Shown: piece after piece, positions 14,421 to 27,890 of the stretch | How positions within the stretch are numbered: the stretch's first letter is position 1 | Layout of the letters: each line of letters starts with the position of its first letter | NCBI GenBank assembly: GCA_019843655.1 | Contig: JACDQD010000103.1 | Span: forward strand, 7,254,001-7,318,000 | DNA length: 64,000 nucleotides | Direction: 5' to 3' | Source of the DNA: Lethocerus indicus | Lineage: Eukaryota > Arthropoda > Insecta > Hemiptera > Belostomatidae | Notes under the pieces: model-generated | Seen by the model: the letters and a program-made list of their open reading frames with translations, nothing else | What the model was told of the DNA's origin: nothing | Database searches by the model: none | Position numbers and translations under genes: made by a program

Positions 14421-15411
14421 AGACCTCACGGCAGTTGAATTGCTTTTGTCCCAAGTTCGGAAGAATGTTTCGTATAAAATCTTCTCCCCAGTCCTCTTCC
14501 TCAGCCCCTCCTATTCCCCGGTCTATTTCTCAAACCCGGGCCGATATTAACTTATCCGGGAATTACCGAAGAATTCCTGATCCCCGCCCTAGCCAGGAAG
14601 GAATAAAGGTTTTGATCAGTCGCATTTCTCCTGTTTGGTTCCTATGCCTGACCTGTGGCGGTTAGGAACAGTAAAGTAATTGCGGATGCGCATCGCGTGA
14701 CGATCTGTTGAAATGTGTGTGTTTTGGATTTGGAATTCCGGTTTTTTTGTCGCCTCTGTTGTTTCCATTATATATATAAATATATAAATATGTAAATTTC
14801 GTTTTACCATATGAATTTTCTATTTTTTCTCGAAGTATCCTGGCAGTGATCGCCATGCATCTTCTTACCGCGTAATGAGGTGGTCGACAGTTCATTGCGT
14901 TAGTGAAAAGAACTTCATTTAAGGAATATTCGTTGAGATATTGACGTATGTTATTTCTTGAGCCAGTCCGATTACAAGATTCAATTGTACTTCAAATTTA
15001 ATCAGTACAAGAGAGAAAGTCCAAGCAAGACCAAAAAAAAAGTCTTTTAGCACGTCCAAGCGAGAAACTGGAAAGAAATTTAATATTACTGAGAATTTTG
15101 CTAACTTTTTATGGGATTGTCGGTTCAATAGATAAAAGAAATTTTTTCCTTCCTGTCAGTAACTGTTCAATTATTTTCAATAATAAAATAAAATTATATA
15201 TTAATAATCTTTTAAATAAGTTTCCCTATAAATGAAAGGATCCTTGGAATCACATGTATAGTAACTCATATTTGTGAAATGGAGGAAGGTCTAGTTGACT
15301 TATGTATCAAGGTAGACGAGCTTGCTTACAGTGTGGACTAATCCGAACTACTTTCCTCGCACCCTGATCCATTTTAATCTAAAAGTTTTATTAATAAAAT
15401 GATTAGCATAG

Positions 15412-15434
15412 CCCCGAGGGGTGGGAACTCGGGG
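15412..15434 (+). repeat. 7-bp GC-rich stem with 9-nt loop
   Basis: ccccgag and ctcgggg are exact reverse complements around a G-rich loop. Confidence 0.85.
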
Positions 15435-15925
15435 ACGGGGTTCCTCATTTTCTTCAGCGGAAATTCTATACGGGTATTGTTGTCGTTCGCCCTTCAATAT
15501 TGCATTCCAGTAATTGCGATTTAGATCTAATAAATTCGAACAATGTGGAGGTACTTCCCAAATCAGACATATTTGGGAACGCATATTAAACTAAGGCCTA
15601 AGAACGAATTAATGTATTTTAATTATATTTAAACGCATCCAAAAGGGGATATGAAATATATACGGAATGCATTCAAACCGCTGTATCTACTGATTTGTAA
15701 TCTTGAAACTCAAAATCATGCATCGATATTAAGAGGGCGAGAGGACGAATCGTTTTGCATTTTTATCACGCCCGCGGCGTCAGTAGTGGGTAAAATGACC
15801 GTGACGGCGGGGGGCCGCTGCGGCCTGAAAATTTGTCCCACATTCAAATGAGTGGGCCCCTTGAGGGATAACCAAGGCTTAGTCGAGCTCACTGAAATCC
15901 TCATACATTTATAAAAGCCCCCAAA

Positions 15926-15951
15926 AGAGAGAGAGAGAGGAGAGAGAGAGG
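15926..15951 (+). repeat. (GA)n tract
   Basis: GA/AG repeats over 26 bases with one extra G. GAGAG units are binding sites for GAGA-factor-type proteins in insects; here this may be only a microsatellite. Confidence 0.9.
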
Positions 15952-17852
15952 AATATACAAAAAAAGCGCGGCGGCCGCACCTCTACCCCTCTCTTTTTTT
16001 AGCCTGAGCCTCCATATATTTTATTTCGCGGGCAACAACTCTCCTTGAGTACCGGTTAATTTCTATTTTTGGTGGTCGACGGCTTACGCTTCGACGAGTT
16101 TATTCGGTCGGGGTGTTATTGCGAAAAATAAACCCTTAAGTATTGGGGAACGTAACGGTCGAAGCAAAGAAATATTTAGTCGGCCGCCAATGCTAGAGAC
16201 CGGTTTCGGGGATATACCCCGGTTCCTTCGTTGGCTTGTCCACGTCGAATTATAAACCAGTGGAGTACTAGTAAGAGGCAAGATATTGATTGATTTACGC
16301 ACTCTAGACATAAGAAAGGTACAATTTCGATTTTTGAATTCCCTGCAAAAATGACCGGAGGTTGGTTCTCTAGATTCTGTTTCCGTTCGACGATTTTGTC
16401 CTATGCTGCATCTATAAGCCGAAAAAATTCAAATATAACAGTCACACTAATTTACTTATGAGATGTTATTGAGGATGGCGATATGGTCTCAACGAGTGGG
16501 GACGAAATCACGACAATAAAAATGTACTGGTCGATATTACCTCATTAGAGTGCGATATTTATTACCGTTTTTAATCTTTAATTATGGGGACTAATTAATT
16601 CAGTATTCATTAATTTGGGCAGTTAATTTCTGCTATTATCTCAGTAGGCCAAATGTGGTCTTATCTGGATCATTCATGGGGCTGGTTGTTTAAGCTTGTA
16701 TGCCAACTTTAACCACATTGGGATACCCCTCCCACTCTTCTGTCACAGAAAATATATATTGTTTCATTTTATTAAAATACCTACGTTTTATGACTTTTTT
16801 GTAGCACTTACTTTTTAAAATCTGAAATGGTATTGCTCGAGGAAAAAGTAATTTTCTTTCAGCTCGTTTTCTCCGTTCAATAGGAGGAAGGTGGTGGAAT
16901 CGTGGTTAACGGTCGAGTTCCCTGGGGAATTGCCGGGTCCGCCGCATATTCATATTAATGCCGGCCGCATAATGTCCTCCTTCCGAACAATGCATAATTC
17001 ACGGCATCGGTAGCACACCAATCAGCATCGCGGTTTGGTTTATGGCTCCTGTGAAGTACCGGACGCGGCCGATGAAATATTACAGTCGGCACTTTAAACG
17101 TTTGGCCCTAAAATATGGTATTCGATTCACTTTACTCGACGTAAAGTGGGATCCATAATAAACTAATCTTGGGAAGTTAATTTGGGTATAAGCTAACCAA
17201 ATTATGGTAAAAATTGTAAATAATGAAATTAATTGGACTCAATGAAAATGACATATAATACAGTATCATAAAACCTAACGCAGCGACTATAGTTACTTGG
17301 CATAATTTAATTTTCGAACGTCTTTCTTTTAATTCCGACTTCTATTCCATGCTCTTTATTCTTTCCCCTGAGCACTGGGCTTTTTTTTAAGGTTAATTAA
17401 TCCGAATATTGAATTCGCATTGAAATATCGTTTTCCGTGTAATTAATTTTCCAACACCAATGAAAAGACTAAAAGACTCGTAATAAGCCGAGATTAAGAA
17501 TTTATATTAGCTTCAGAGGAAGTACTTGAGTGCCAATATTGATTATGTGAATTGGTCCAAATTGAAGTAAATGTTGTTTACTCAGGTGTTTTTCCGTAGT
17601 AATTTAATAAAATAGTTTCTGCATTTTAACGCTAGTTAAATTCTCTTTATTTTAATTTTGGTAAAAATTTTGTTTTCTTATTGAATAGAATTATTATGTT
17701 CGGTGAAGATGTATTAATTTCTAGCCTTTGTCAAAATGATATTTTCTGTTCGGTCTCAGATTTCGCCGTTACGCTGATACCAAGATTATTAAAGTGAATC
17801 TAATGTTGATCCTGGGCGAAATTTCACTGTTAAATATTCTTTATTCAACCCT

Positions 17853-18119
17853 CTACCGGTTAGTGCAGTAATTTTTATTTTTCCTAACTTCGCATCTATA
17901 ACATCTTTTTCTTTGCTGGAGAAAGCCATCTTCGATACAAATGTGCGGGAACAACTGCATTGGATAGAGAATAGTAATAACAGGGCTAGTAGGGGTCAGA
18001 GCAGTTTTATTGGGCACCATATTGCCTGGCCTAAGTCCCAATAGCCTTGCGGCTCGCCTATAAAGACCAAAAGACGAATGCGGCCCACGAGTCCCCAAGT
18101 TCGGGCTTCTCCACGCAAA
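17853..18119 (-). pseudogene. Possible Jockey-like reverse transcriptase thumb fragment on the minus strand (weak)
   Basis: The minus-strand frame, open from just below the stop at 18120-18122, reads W-R-S, then L-Y about 17 residues on. It continues with L-L-G-L-R, N-K nine residues after the L-L-G triplet, an L three residues later, and P-V-I-T with a P further on. The family pattern is LTW+.HI...LY.LLGR.S.LS..NK..LYK.ILRPV.TY..PVWG. The LLG-to-NK spacing is exact and W-to-LLG is off by two, but the terminal YG/WG signature is absent and PVIT is displaced by two residues. The ORF start at 18098 is a TTG. It may be an old relic or a coincidence. Confidence 0.2.
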
Positions 18120-18655
18120 TTACAGTGTTACTTCCGGAAAGTAACGAATCCGGTTGACTAATTACTTAAAGCTGTACAAAGAAATTCAGTAATCTGAGTC
18201 TAAATGAACTGACAGAAATCCGCAAGGAACTCTGAATGCCCCCACCAATTTAATCGGCTGATTGACCCCCGTGTTCTCATTTGAACAAATTAAATTCCTT
18301 CACTTTTTAAATATCTTCTTTAGGCTTTACGGAAATTAAAAAAAATGTAATCAACACATCCTTAAGGGCGTCGCATGGAATACGACAAGATTACTGGCTA
18401 AAATAATTATCTTTAGCAAAGATAAACAAAATTATCTGGTGATATCTTCGGACAAATTTGGCTTATTGATTACTGATTTGGGTTAGGACTACTGTCGAAA
18501 TTAAAAAGTATTATATCACTGATCCGAAATTATTTTTCACCCTTAGCATACTTGAGTAATAAAAATAAATGAATTTAAATTGTAAATTAATAACGATCGC
18601 TTATGCCATAAGAACAACAAATAATATATATTTTTTATTCTTTCTTTCTCCGATT

Positions 18656-18730
18656 TAATGCCCTTTTCTGTTTTCAGGTAAGACGACTTTTTTTAACACA
18701 ATGGGGAATATGTAATGCTGGCAATACACT
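18656..18730 (+). promoter_or_regulatory. Candidate recursive splice site with possible RS-exon
   Basis: A pyrimidine-rich run (cccttttctgttttcag) ends at 18677 and is followed at once by gtaaga (18678 on). This gives abutted 3' and 5' splice sites with a zero-length exon between them. That arrangement defines recursive splice sites in long introns of insects and vertebrates. A second donor-like gtgagt begins at 18731, so 18678-18730 (53 nt) could act as an RS-exon. No transcript data are available. The motif is strong, but such a sequence can occur by chance. Confidence 0.3.
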
Positions 18731-19715
18731 GTGAGTATGAATTTTACAGCGGTTTCTCTTATAGATAACCACAGAGCGTTTCTCAGAGCTCAGGCTCGCA
18801 ATGAAATATTCCCCCGCCCTCGTATATAACGTAGACGTGGGCGTATTTGTTTTTCAACAGTTGGCCTCAAACCCAGTGACTAATGGGAGCTCGTATATTT
18901 ACTTCATGCGTTTTTGTCCTTTTTTTGGTTGCGTGCGCGTGTGTTAGTTGCTCTCTTGTCGTGTTTTTATTCCCCACCCCCTGTCCACCCCCCACCGCCG
19001 TCGACGACCTGAGTTATACGGGGATTCGGTGAGATTTAACCAATTGGCTGGCACGGCTTTAAAAAGAGGAAAGTTAATGGGGACAGATTCTACCGTTTGA
19101 ATGGATCTACGGGATGTATTTTTAGTCACCAAGCGAGACTTGTAAATACATTGCTCTAGTCCTTTTCGAATAAAAATAACTGTCGCTTCTCCCTTTTTTG
19201 GTCTTTTGCAAGACCGGTTTGGGCTGCTCGCCATCTTCAGTGGATCTTTCGTCGTAGGATGGCGAGTCACTCGGTCATATCGGTTGCCCGTGGGGACAAT
19301 CCTGTCGCACTATTACTGCACTTTTACTGTAGCGAATGTCTGTGGAGTGGGATATGTATAGATTTTGATTCTGTTCTCTTGTTGATAGGATTACGCAATG
19401 TCAGTATTCTTTTTCGATCGGTTTGGATTTAGTCAAGCGGCTTATGCCTTTTAGGGTTATTTGGTAATAGGGCTTCGTGATTTTACATTCTCTTTCATTA
19501 GATTGTTGTACCTGATTTTGGCCTACATATTTTCTATGTTCATTTTCATAACATATCTACCCGGGTGGGTTAGCTTTAATGAGTAAAATATAAATAAAAC
19601 AATAATAAAAAATAACTGCTTTTAGATGGAAAGCAGTTAAACAACAAACTATCAAACTTCTATTCTAATGAGTATTCTGGATTTTACGAGCCCCTATCGT
19701 TTAATTTGAAATCTT

Positions 19716-19750
19716 CCTCCAGTTGCCAATTTCAACTGATAAACTGGAGG
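19716..19750 (+). repeat. Inverted repeat, 9-bp perfect stem with 17-nt loop
   Basis: cctccagtt (19716-19724) pairs exactly with aactggagg (19742-19750). No following T-run, so not a bacterial-type terminator. Confidence 0.85.
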
Positions 19751-20573
19751 CATTAAACGGTCTTACACCCTTCGCATTTTCTTTCCTTTATTTTATCCTC
19801 AAAACGTCGGCATACTTTATTACTAACTATTAGCTATTCCCGATAGCTTAATAAAATTCGCCAGTAAGCCGAAATCTAAGTCACCTTTATTCCCTCATAA
19901 TATTCAGATGTTACCTGTCAGATATTTTTGTCTGTATCTGGCGGTGCCGAGTCCGATGAGGTATACATAATAGCCCTGTATAAATATAGGAGCAATTCAG
20001 TTAGCCCATGTTTATTCTCCGAACTGTGGTGATGGGATAGGATGGGGATTGGCTTGTGCCGGGGGACCGCCGGCGGAGTTTCCTCCAGATAGTGTCGGCC
20101 CAACCGAATAACATTGGCTCTCCCGGGCTTAAACGGCAAAGTGCGTTTACTGAATCGATATCGGGGACCTCTTTAGCCCGGCCCGTCCTTCCCCTGGGCC
20201 GGTCCCCGTCTCTCTCGCCCCCGTCATTTAGTTTCCCTAACCCCGGAGGAAAGTTTACATTATCCGGTAAATACATTTACCCCGAAGCGTTCCTGAAAGG
20301 GACATTCATTTCGGGCAAACGGATTTGAAAATTTCAACTCCTGGTCATTGTTGTCCGACATTCCTACCACGATCCATTTTGAAGGCTGTAAAATAGTTTG
20401 TAATCATCAGAGAGAATGTAATATAAACGAGAGTTCAGTTGATTAGCACTTAAACATGTTGCTTTCGAGTGGGGCAGTGTAACAGTAGTGACGTAACGCA
20501 AACAGTTGTGGTGCTATTTAATCCAAACTCTCGTGGACCACTAAATAGTTTATATCTGAAATAAGATAAACGT

Positions 20574-20603
20574 ATATGTATAAGTATATACTTACATACA
20601 TAT
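20574..20603. repeat. Near-palindrome around taagtatatactta
   Basis: A 14-bp perfect palindrome (20581-20594) extended, after a 2-nt bulge on one side, by 7 more complementary bases on each arm (atatgta / tacatat). Confidence 0.85.
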
Positions 20604-22804
20604 TTACGTAAGTACTTGTGCCGTCAATTTTTTCAAATACTGAAGTAAGATTTAAATAATTAAAGTGTGGATTACATAACGTATCCGAGAGTTTTTTGGA
20701 GAGTATGGCATCAGGCATACTGAGGGAATTCCTATCACAATTGTTAACCTATTGAGAAAATAAATAAAAATATATACAAGCTGCATTTATTACACAAGCG
20801 CAAAGGACATTCTTTTCGATGTTGGTTCCATGTTAATACGAGCTTCTCTTCCGATTTACCCTTTCAGAGAGAAAGGCGTATAAACATACTCCGCTCCCGG
20901 GATTTGTTCAGGAGCGCGATATCAAAGTAAAAATGTGTACGAGTTATTCGAAGAGAAACTTTTTTCCCCTCCCCCGTGTGAAATTAATTCCAATACGGCG
21001 TTATTTTCAATGCCATTTGCATGCGCCCATCTTTAGGGAATACGCGTACACCAAATCTAGTTCAAAATATAGTTTAAATTCTTTCTATTCCATTATTTAT
21101 TAATTCATCCTGCGTGAAAGGGCCACTGGGGCTCAATGCTGGGAAGCCCTAATATCTTAATTTTAGAACTCTCTCTCCCTTATTTTCGGCTCAACGGAGA
21201 CTGGAATTTTGTAATGCACTTTTTTCGTACAGACAGCATGGGGGCGAACGTGTAGGTTGCTAGTAGCTGCATCCTAAATCGACTGGGTTAGCGTGTAGAG
21301 CAACCTAGAACTAAGTTAAATATTGGATAAGCGACTTCAAGAAAGATTTAAGTTTTGTAAGATAAATGCGTTACTCTTTAGAGACCCGTAGTGCCTATAT
21401 TGTATTCTGCTTATCAGATGGAACTCAACTAACTAGATTCCAGTCAGTTTTATCTGCCAACTACAAGCTTACTAGCTAATTCCAAGTCACTCATTATAAA
21501 TGAGTTAGGTGCATTGTTTTATAACAACTGCTTCCGGTTATAAAATGTACAATTTTATACGCAGACTTCAATACATACCGTAGTGAAAAACGTAAACGGT
21601 CGCAGTACGATTCGAACGCACAATTCGATTTTAGCATTTGTAACAGGTGACAAAAGTGTATGTGCGTTAGATTATTGCCGTAAATTGATTACTACGGGTA
21701 TGAGCACGGGTTATATTTATTTGGGCAATTAGCTACCGGCCTGCTGTCGTCTTCCGTTCATTCTCTCCGAGGTGTTAATATAACCGGAGGGGTTGGGAAC
21801 ATTTTAACCCCTAAGATAGGGTCAGCGTTATTACAAATGCTACAGTGTGCCGGTCATTAACGTGGGGGGGCCATTACAAGGGCCGTAGGCCTGGCGGCGT
21901 TGGTGTAATTGGGGCCGATTGCCCGGCAGACACTCCTTCTACGCTACCAATGAGTGCCGCTGAAAATGGCTTCGGAGACAACCACTTGTCCGCTTTGTTC
22001 TTCGACATTAGGCTTAATCACTAGCACCAAATTTACATTTATTAAGAAGACTAGTACCGGGCGTTTGTGTGGATCATTACTCTATCGCATAGCAGTTCTT
22101 AACACTTAACAATCTTTATTGCCACTCAACTTAGTTAAGTTGTGTGGTGTAATGAAATGGTGGTATAGTTTATCTTGTGACTTGATTCACCCGACAAAAG
22201 AAACCACTCAGTAGTGACTTATTTTGTTTTCAAATGCATGGGGATTATGGTTTCAAATTATGGGTAAGATGAAACTCGATGCGTAACTTTCGTCACTGTC
22301 TTCCCTATGCGTGCCAGCATGGTAGCAACGAATGAAACTATTCGCTGAGTACCGTTCGTCTTTTCCTCGTCGTTCATAGAAGAAAGTACTGCATAAAATT
22401 CTAAAATATCGCTCCAGAGAGAGCTTACGCGTTTCAGAGGTCGCGGAATTTCAATTTTCCATACCTGGACTTAACTATTGAAAGAAACGGGTCCACCTTT
22501 TTCATTTAGAAGGTGGAAATTGTGATATGACCGCGAATAACAGAAACCTGGGTACGAAGGAGAAAAGACACCTGCTCTACACCTCCAAGTGTTAAAAATA
22601 AATAGGTGCAAAATGAATTAATTAACCCGGGGTCGGGTTTCATGTGTAGTCGGTTTAGGAAACGGCTTAGAGGTTCCTGGTGGGTGGTGGTGACAATTTT
22701 AATGCAAGTTTTTCTACCTCGGTCGGTGGCTTTCTTAAAGTCTTGCCCACTTTAATTAGAGCGACCCCAAGACCCGGAGTCTTTATTTAGGACTAAGCGC
22801 TCGA

Positions 22805-22814
22805 CCCCCCCCCC
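22805..22814 (+). repeat. C10 homopolymer
   Basis: Ten C in a row; similar C9 runs occur at 4737-4745 and 53760-53768. Confidence 0.95.
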
Positions 22815-23230
22815 ACAACTAGCTGCAGAAACAATGAATAAAAAAGAAAAATATTTAAGCTGGAAGATAGTTAAGACTTAATTTATTGCTCCGCTAATGT
22901 CATAACTGCCTCGAGAGACAGAGGGAGTCTGAACAAGGGGGAGAGGAAAAATAGAAATACTCCCCGAGTGGCGACTCTCGTAAAGGGGAAGGAAGCCTTA
23001 AATTATATTTAAGAGAAGATATTTTACTTGTTACTTGACTTTTCTCCGAATTTTCCCTTACTCTAATGTCCGTGGTCAGAAACTGCTTTTCATATTGAAT
23101 TCTTACAAAAGGAATGTTACCTTCAAGGCATCAGTATTTCATTCGGAGCTATCAGAATATCGCGAACGTGCAACATTGTATTCTTGAACGTAAAAATGAA
23201 TTTAGGCTAGCGAGGATGTTTGTAAGAATG

Positions 23231-23250
23231 ACTTACTTCGAAAAGTAAGT
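23231..23250 (+). repeat. 8-bp perfect stem with CGAA tetraloop
   Basis: acttactt and aagtaagt flank the loop cgaa. Stable if transcribed; role unknown. Confidence 0.85.
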
Positions 23251-24385
23251 AACATTATTTTCGAGTTGCATAAATATGAAGTAACTCATACGCTATAATC
23301 AGCACTGCTAGTAATAAATGGACTAATAATCGTAATCGGGAAAATTTCTAAACAACCGATTGCAATGCGGATACAAAATACGCGAGGGGATACTGAAAAT
23401 CGTACGAGTGATGGAAAAATAAATCTATTCAAAATATTTGCATATAGGCGCGATTGAGATATCAATATCTTCTGATTGTGAATATAGCCGTGATCGACCT
23501 CCGAAACAGCAACCTCGTTGTGAATAGTTTATTTCGAACACCGAGAGTGAAGTAGCGCTGATGGAGGCGGCTTCTGAGGCGGGCTGAAATCTGTTTTAAA
23601 CCTCGTCCTAGAGCCCCCCTCCCGCCTTAGCGACGCCCGGTTAATTTCGAACCGCATGAAATATTCATGGAGAGCGTCGCGCGTTCTACCTACCGAATCC
23701 GTCGGGTATGTTTGCCGATTCCCGTTGGGCGCTCGAGCCGTTCTGTTCCAGTCGTCGCGCTCAATTATGAAAGTGGAATGAAAAAAAGGAAATATAAAAA
23801 GAGGCGGACGCCGGCAGCCGAGCCGCCCTGGCCTCTGTCTCTGCCAATTAGAAATTACCGGCAGACGACCGGGAAATATATAAGAAAACTGTTGGGCGGT
23901 GAAGGAGAAGGAGCAGAAAATTTAATTTAAGTTAAAAACAGCGTTTCGGATTTAGAGTTGGAAGTTATTTAATTCTTAATCCGAGATGATATTTTTTTCC
24001 CCCCGGGAAAAGAGTCGGGAAATGAATTGAAGTAAATTATTAAATTTTCCCGTTGATATTGGACACGACCCGGCGCCTTGACATATTCTCTGGAGCTATT
24101 GAAATTGTTTATTACGGTCTCGCTACTCAGTACTTGTGTTTCTACCTCTCGAATTTTCACTGAATTAATACTTTTCTAATGACTTTCGTGTCCTTGAATT
24201 TGACCAGCCCGGATGAGTAAACTACTAAATTATGCTCGCTCTTGTGGGAGAGTGGGAAAGAAATACATAAACGTAATCTTGCGCGGGCAACAAATCTAAT
24301 TTTCATAATGCTGTTTCTAAAGTAAACAAAATTTCTTAATATCTTAAAATATTAATTGGCATTATAAATCTCATGAAAATGTATT

Positions 24386-24601
24386 ATGGAAATTATCATA
24401 CGTGCCAATGATCGTGAGTATACATGTACATTCCGTGGTCGTTTAGGTGGACGATATGAAATAGACCGCACTTTGGGCTTGGTTATAGCCAACGTACCGT
24501 TATATTTTGTGATCCGTCCATTAAAATGCGTGACAGGAGGGCGAACTCCAGAAAAGATAACGATAATACAATTGTACCAAGTAGGGACCGGGCCCGTTTA
24601 A
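24386..24601 (+). CDS. Hypothetical 71-aa small ORF
   Basis: Not recognised. The ATG at 24386 has A at -3 and G at +4. The product begins M-E-I-I-I-R-A-N-D-R-E-Y-T-C and alternates short hydrophobic strands with basic turns, like a small beta-rich fold. Arginine is mostly encoded by CGT, a mild codon preference. There is no signal peptide, repeat or known motif. No neighbouring ORF continues it through plausible splice sites. It may be chance. Confidence 0.15.
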   Translation: MEIIIRANDREYTCTFRGRLGGRYEIDRTLGLVIANVPLYFVIRPLKCVTGGRTPEKITIIQLYQVGTGPV

Positions 24602-26427
24602 CAGAAGTTAAGTTTTGGTACAATACTGGAGGGCCCCCGCCGACCCACTATTCGAAACTCTGCCAGATTTCAATAAGTTTCACTTTGAAACTATTAGAAG
24701 TTGACTAATACCTTTTTGTTAGTTGAGATAGTAGTCGTGGCCTAGGCTCTTCCCCCGGCTTTCCTGTTTATTCATACGGCAGAACTGGCGGGGCAATAAA
24801 GTTGAACTAACGAGCCGGGCAGCTCGCGTGTACCGGAAAAGGTTAATTCGGTGGACGGAGGATCGCGGACCGAATCCGTTTAGCACGCGGCCTTTTCAAA
24901 TAAACGCGAAGATCGTGTTCCAGTTTTGATGAAAATGTTAATGTTGGGCCGGCGGGCAAGAAGGCGTACGTTTCACGGAAGGTAGACCGGTAGTTATTTG
25001 TTATCATTAGATTACATGTATGGAGACAAATGATACGCACGCGTGTCTAGCGATGGCCCGGAAGAAATTACCACGGACGGCCGGATCAATGCAGTTGAAA
25101 AATTGTGCCGGCTTGATTAAGTGATAGTAAATGTTATGAAATTTTACTGGCCACGTCTATAAAAAACGGCTTATATATCGAAGGGTTTTATCGAAACCAT
25201 TATTATTTTCTTAATCTTAAATTTTCTTACAAGCAAATCTGTACTGTTCCAATTTGTTAGTACAAAGTCCTCTATAGAATCCAGTTTTTGTTTTAATGAT
25301 AAGCTATTTATATAAATTCTTGTATAAAAAAAATTGATCTCTCTTGTATTCGCATTACCATTATTCTGAAATTAATTGAATGTAATAATAAACTGCAGTT
25401 GCCAAAATAAATTACATGTACCTGTTCGTAAGAAATTCTATGTATACTCTCTTCACTACTTAGATAATTGTTTTGAAAAGGTTATTGAAATTTTATGTTA
25501 ATATATATACATATATATAATTATATTATTAATATGTATGTATATTAATGTTAATCATGTGCCAGTTAATTTTAATGTAAAATTTAATTTAGTTAAAATG
25601 ACATGCAGGCAACAAAAGCGAGAAACAATTAGGTTTTCAGTTAACGATTAGGAAACGGAATATTTCAGAGAATTGATATTTTTGCGTGTAAATTCGCAGT
25701 AAATTCTCGAACAGTAATTGAATGTGAGTTAATATGTTCGGGTTAATTGGTGGTTAAATTAAATATAAATCAGGGTTGACTCTCGTCTAACTGGAGGGAC
25801 GGAAGTTTGTTCCTCTTCCATAATTGATAGCCGCTCCTTCAATGAAAATGTTCAGTAGTTGCCTCGTAATATCTTCTCTGAACTGGGACGTCCCGATGTT
25901 GTATCTAGTCGAACGTTTCGCTAAACGCTGAATTTCGTTCTATTATATTTACGTAGTCCGTAATTTTATTTATTAATGTTAATAATTATTATAAATTTTA
26001 CGATTCGATAGGCGCCTATCCTATACTAAAGGGAATTTTATAACACTATTTGTCCTTTTAGAAGTGAGGTTATAATATAATTTCCTGAGATGAAAAATCT
26101 TATGACACACGAAAAGATAAAGGTATGGTTTTCGTTACTCTTCTGCAAATGCTTCCAAATGTGGAACATTTATTTCAGTTGATTCGTGTCATCCCTTTGT
26201 TGGACTTAGTTTCCGCTATATTGCTCAATTTGCCATATTCACAGATGATTTCCAACACTCCGGGGTTTATAGATGACTTCAACTGTATAGAAAAGACTAG
26301 AACACGCTTGGAATAAAACAATACTCAAAATCATACCAAACACAACGCAAGAACATTTGTTTAATATTCTCATACAATCATGATATGAAATCCCCTTATA
26401 TTTGTAGCACCTCAAAAACAAATTCGT

Positions 26428-26446
26428 GGTCCTTAGGTCCTTAGGT
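26428..26446. repeat. Short tandem repeat of ggtcctta
   Basis: Two full copies and a partial third of an 8-bp unit. Confidence 0.9.
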
Positions 26447-27890
26447 TAATAGATTTGCGACACTTTAATCACCCTCGCATATAATGGTGGACAATTATTT
26501 GATAGTCATTAACAGGAAGTATTACTGATATATTACTATATAAAATATTATCTTAATTGTCTTTTTAAATTACCAAAAATTGAATAGATCGGGCTTCCAT
26601 ACTATTGGAGATGAAAAGTTAAATAATAGGTTGACCGGAGGATCTCATATTATTAATTATCAACAACCGCACTAACTGTTTTCATATAGATTATGAATTA
26701 ACCAGGAAACATCTCAATCAAATCAACAAGTTAACTGAGCATAAAACTACAGACAGGGCCAGGCAAAGAGAAAAGTACAGAAAAACAGATTACAAGTGCG
26801 GCTGTTTACTAATTAAATTCCGTTTCCCAAACTCCAGGATTAAATTTTAAGCAAAAATAAACGCAATTTATACTTCTAGCCCCCAGTTAAGCTGCAGCTC
26901 CCCTCCTAGGACTTAACTCCTTAGGGCGCACACCCCAATCAGAAGAATGCATATTTTAAATGAAACGAGTTTTACTTTTGCGAGAACGAAAAAAGGCACG
27001 ACCGAAGGGCAGAGGGGAGTCTTCTTTATCACTTTAATAATTAATTGAGTTAGTTGAGGTATAAGAGTTGCCGTGAAAACTTGGCCTGCCTTCCCTAATT
27101 ACTTAACTCGCTTACATGCATTAAGTAACTCAAAGCCTGGTAATTATTTTTAGAGGCCCTCCAATGAAAGTGGCGGTCTTCGCCGGCCGCTCCATGCCCG
27201 TCAACTTTGACTTTTATCTAGCGGCCCCCAATTTAACCGGGCATAATAATAACAACTAACTGGATAATGGGTTCGGCGACTCTCTGTCACTTTACCTTTT
27301 ATTATTAGTTTTTTATCAAACTTTAGAAATACGTTCAAGAAATTAGGCGACGCTATCTACCAAGAAGATATTCATTAAACACGAAAGTGTACGCGTACAC
27401 ATTTAATTCCATATCATCCTTGGCCCGTTTTTTTAAAAATTTAATTGATATTAATTTAAATGTTCTCGGGATAATAATGAGAGACATCACGTTGTTTGCA
27501 GGTTACACATTTGATCCGTTTTGAATTTCCATCCATCCCGAAGGAACAGTTTGTTAATTCGCATCTAATGGAACTATTGTCGCGTCTACATTCGGTGTTT
27601 TCGCTTTACGACGCCTGTATCAGGCTCGGCTGATCCCGACGAGATATTAGAAAAGCCCGGGGCATTTAGAAAAGTCGGAGTAAGAGAAGTAGCCTGAAGC
27701 CGCGCCGACAGTTGTAAGGGGGGATGGATTGCCGCGTTTGAACAAGAGAAGCGGAGAGAGATTGGTGCCCAGAACACTTTTTGATTTTGATTGAAGCGGC
27801 CGACGTGTGTAAGCGGAAACGGCGAGAGCCCCCCACTTTTTCATCGGTTTAAAATATCGCGGTCCCCCCTTTCCGCGTCCCGGAAATGTC

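Larger units (their letters stand above)
14421..18655. other. Non-coding stretch
   Basis: AT-rich with CpG-richer blocks around 15770-15840 and 16880-17080. Contains the GA tract and, at its end, the weak minus-strand RT-like frame at 17853-18119. No supported gene. Confidence 0.55.

Noticed and set aside
21600..21690. Minus-strand GTGCGTTCGAATCGTAC, a well-paired T-arm-like hairpin
   Set aside because: No matching acceptor strand, A box or anticodon stem at the required distance.
26270..26316. F-I-D-D in a short ORF, like a Gypsy RT active site
   Set aside because: Flanking residues do not match the family and the ORF is only 63 codons.
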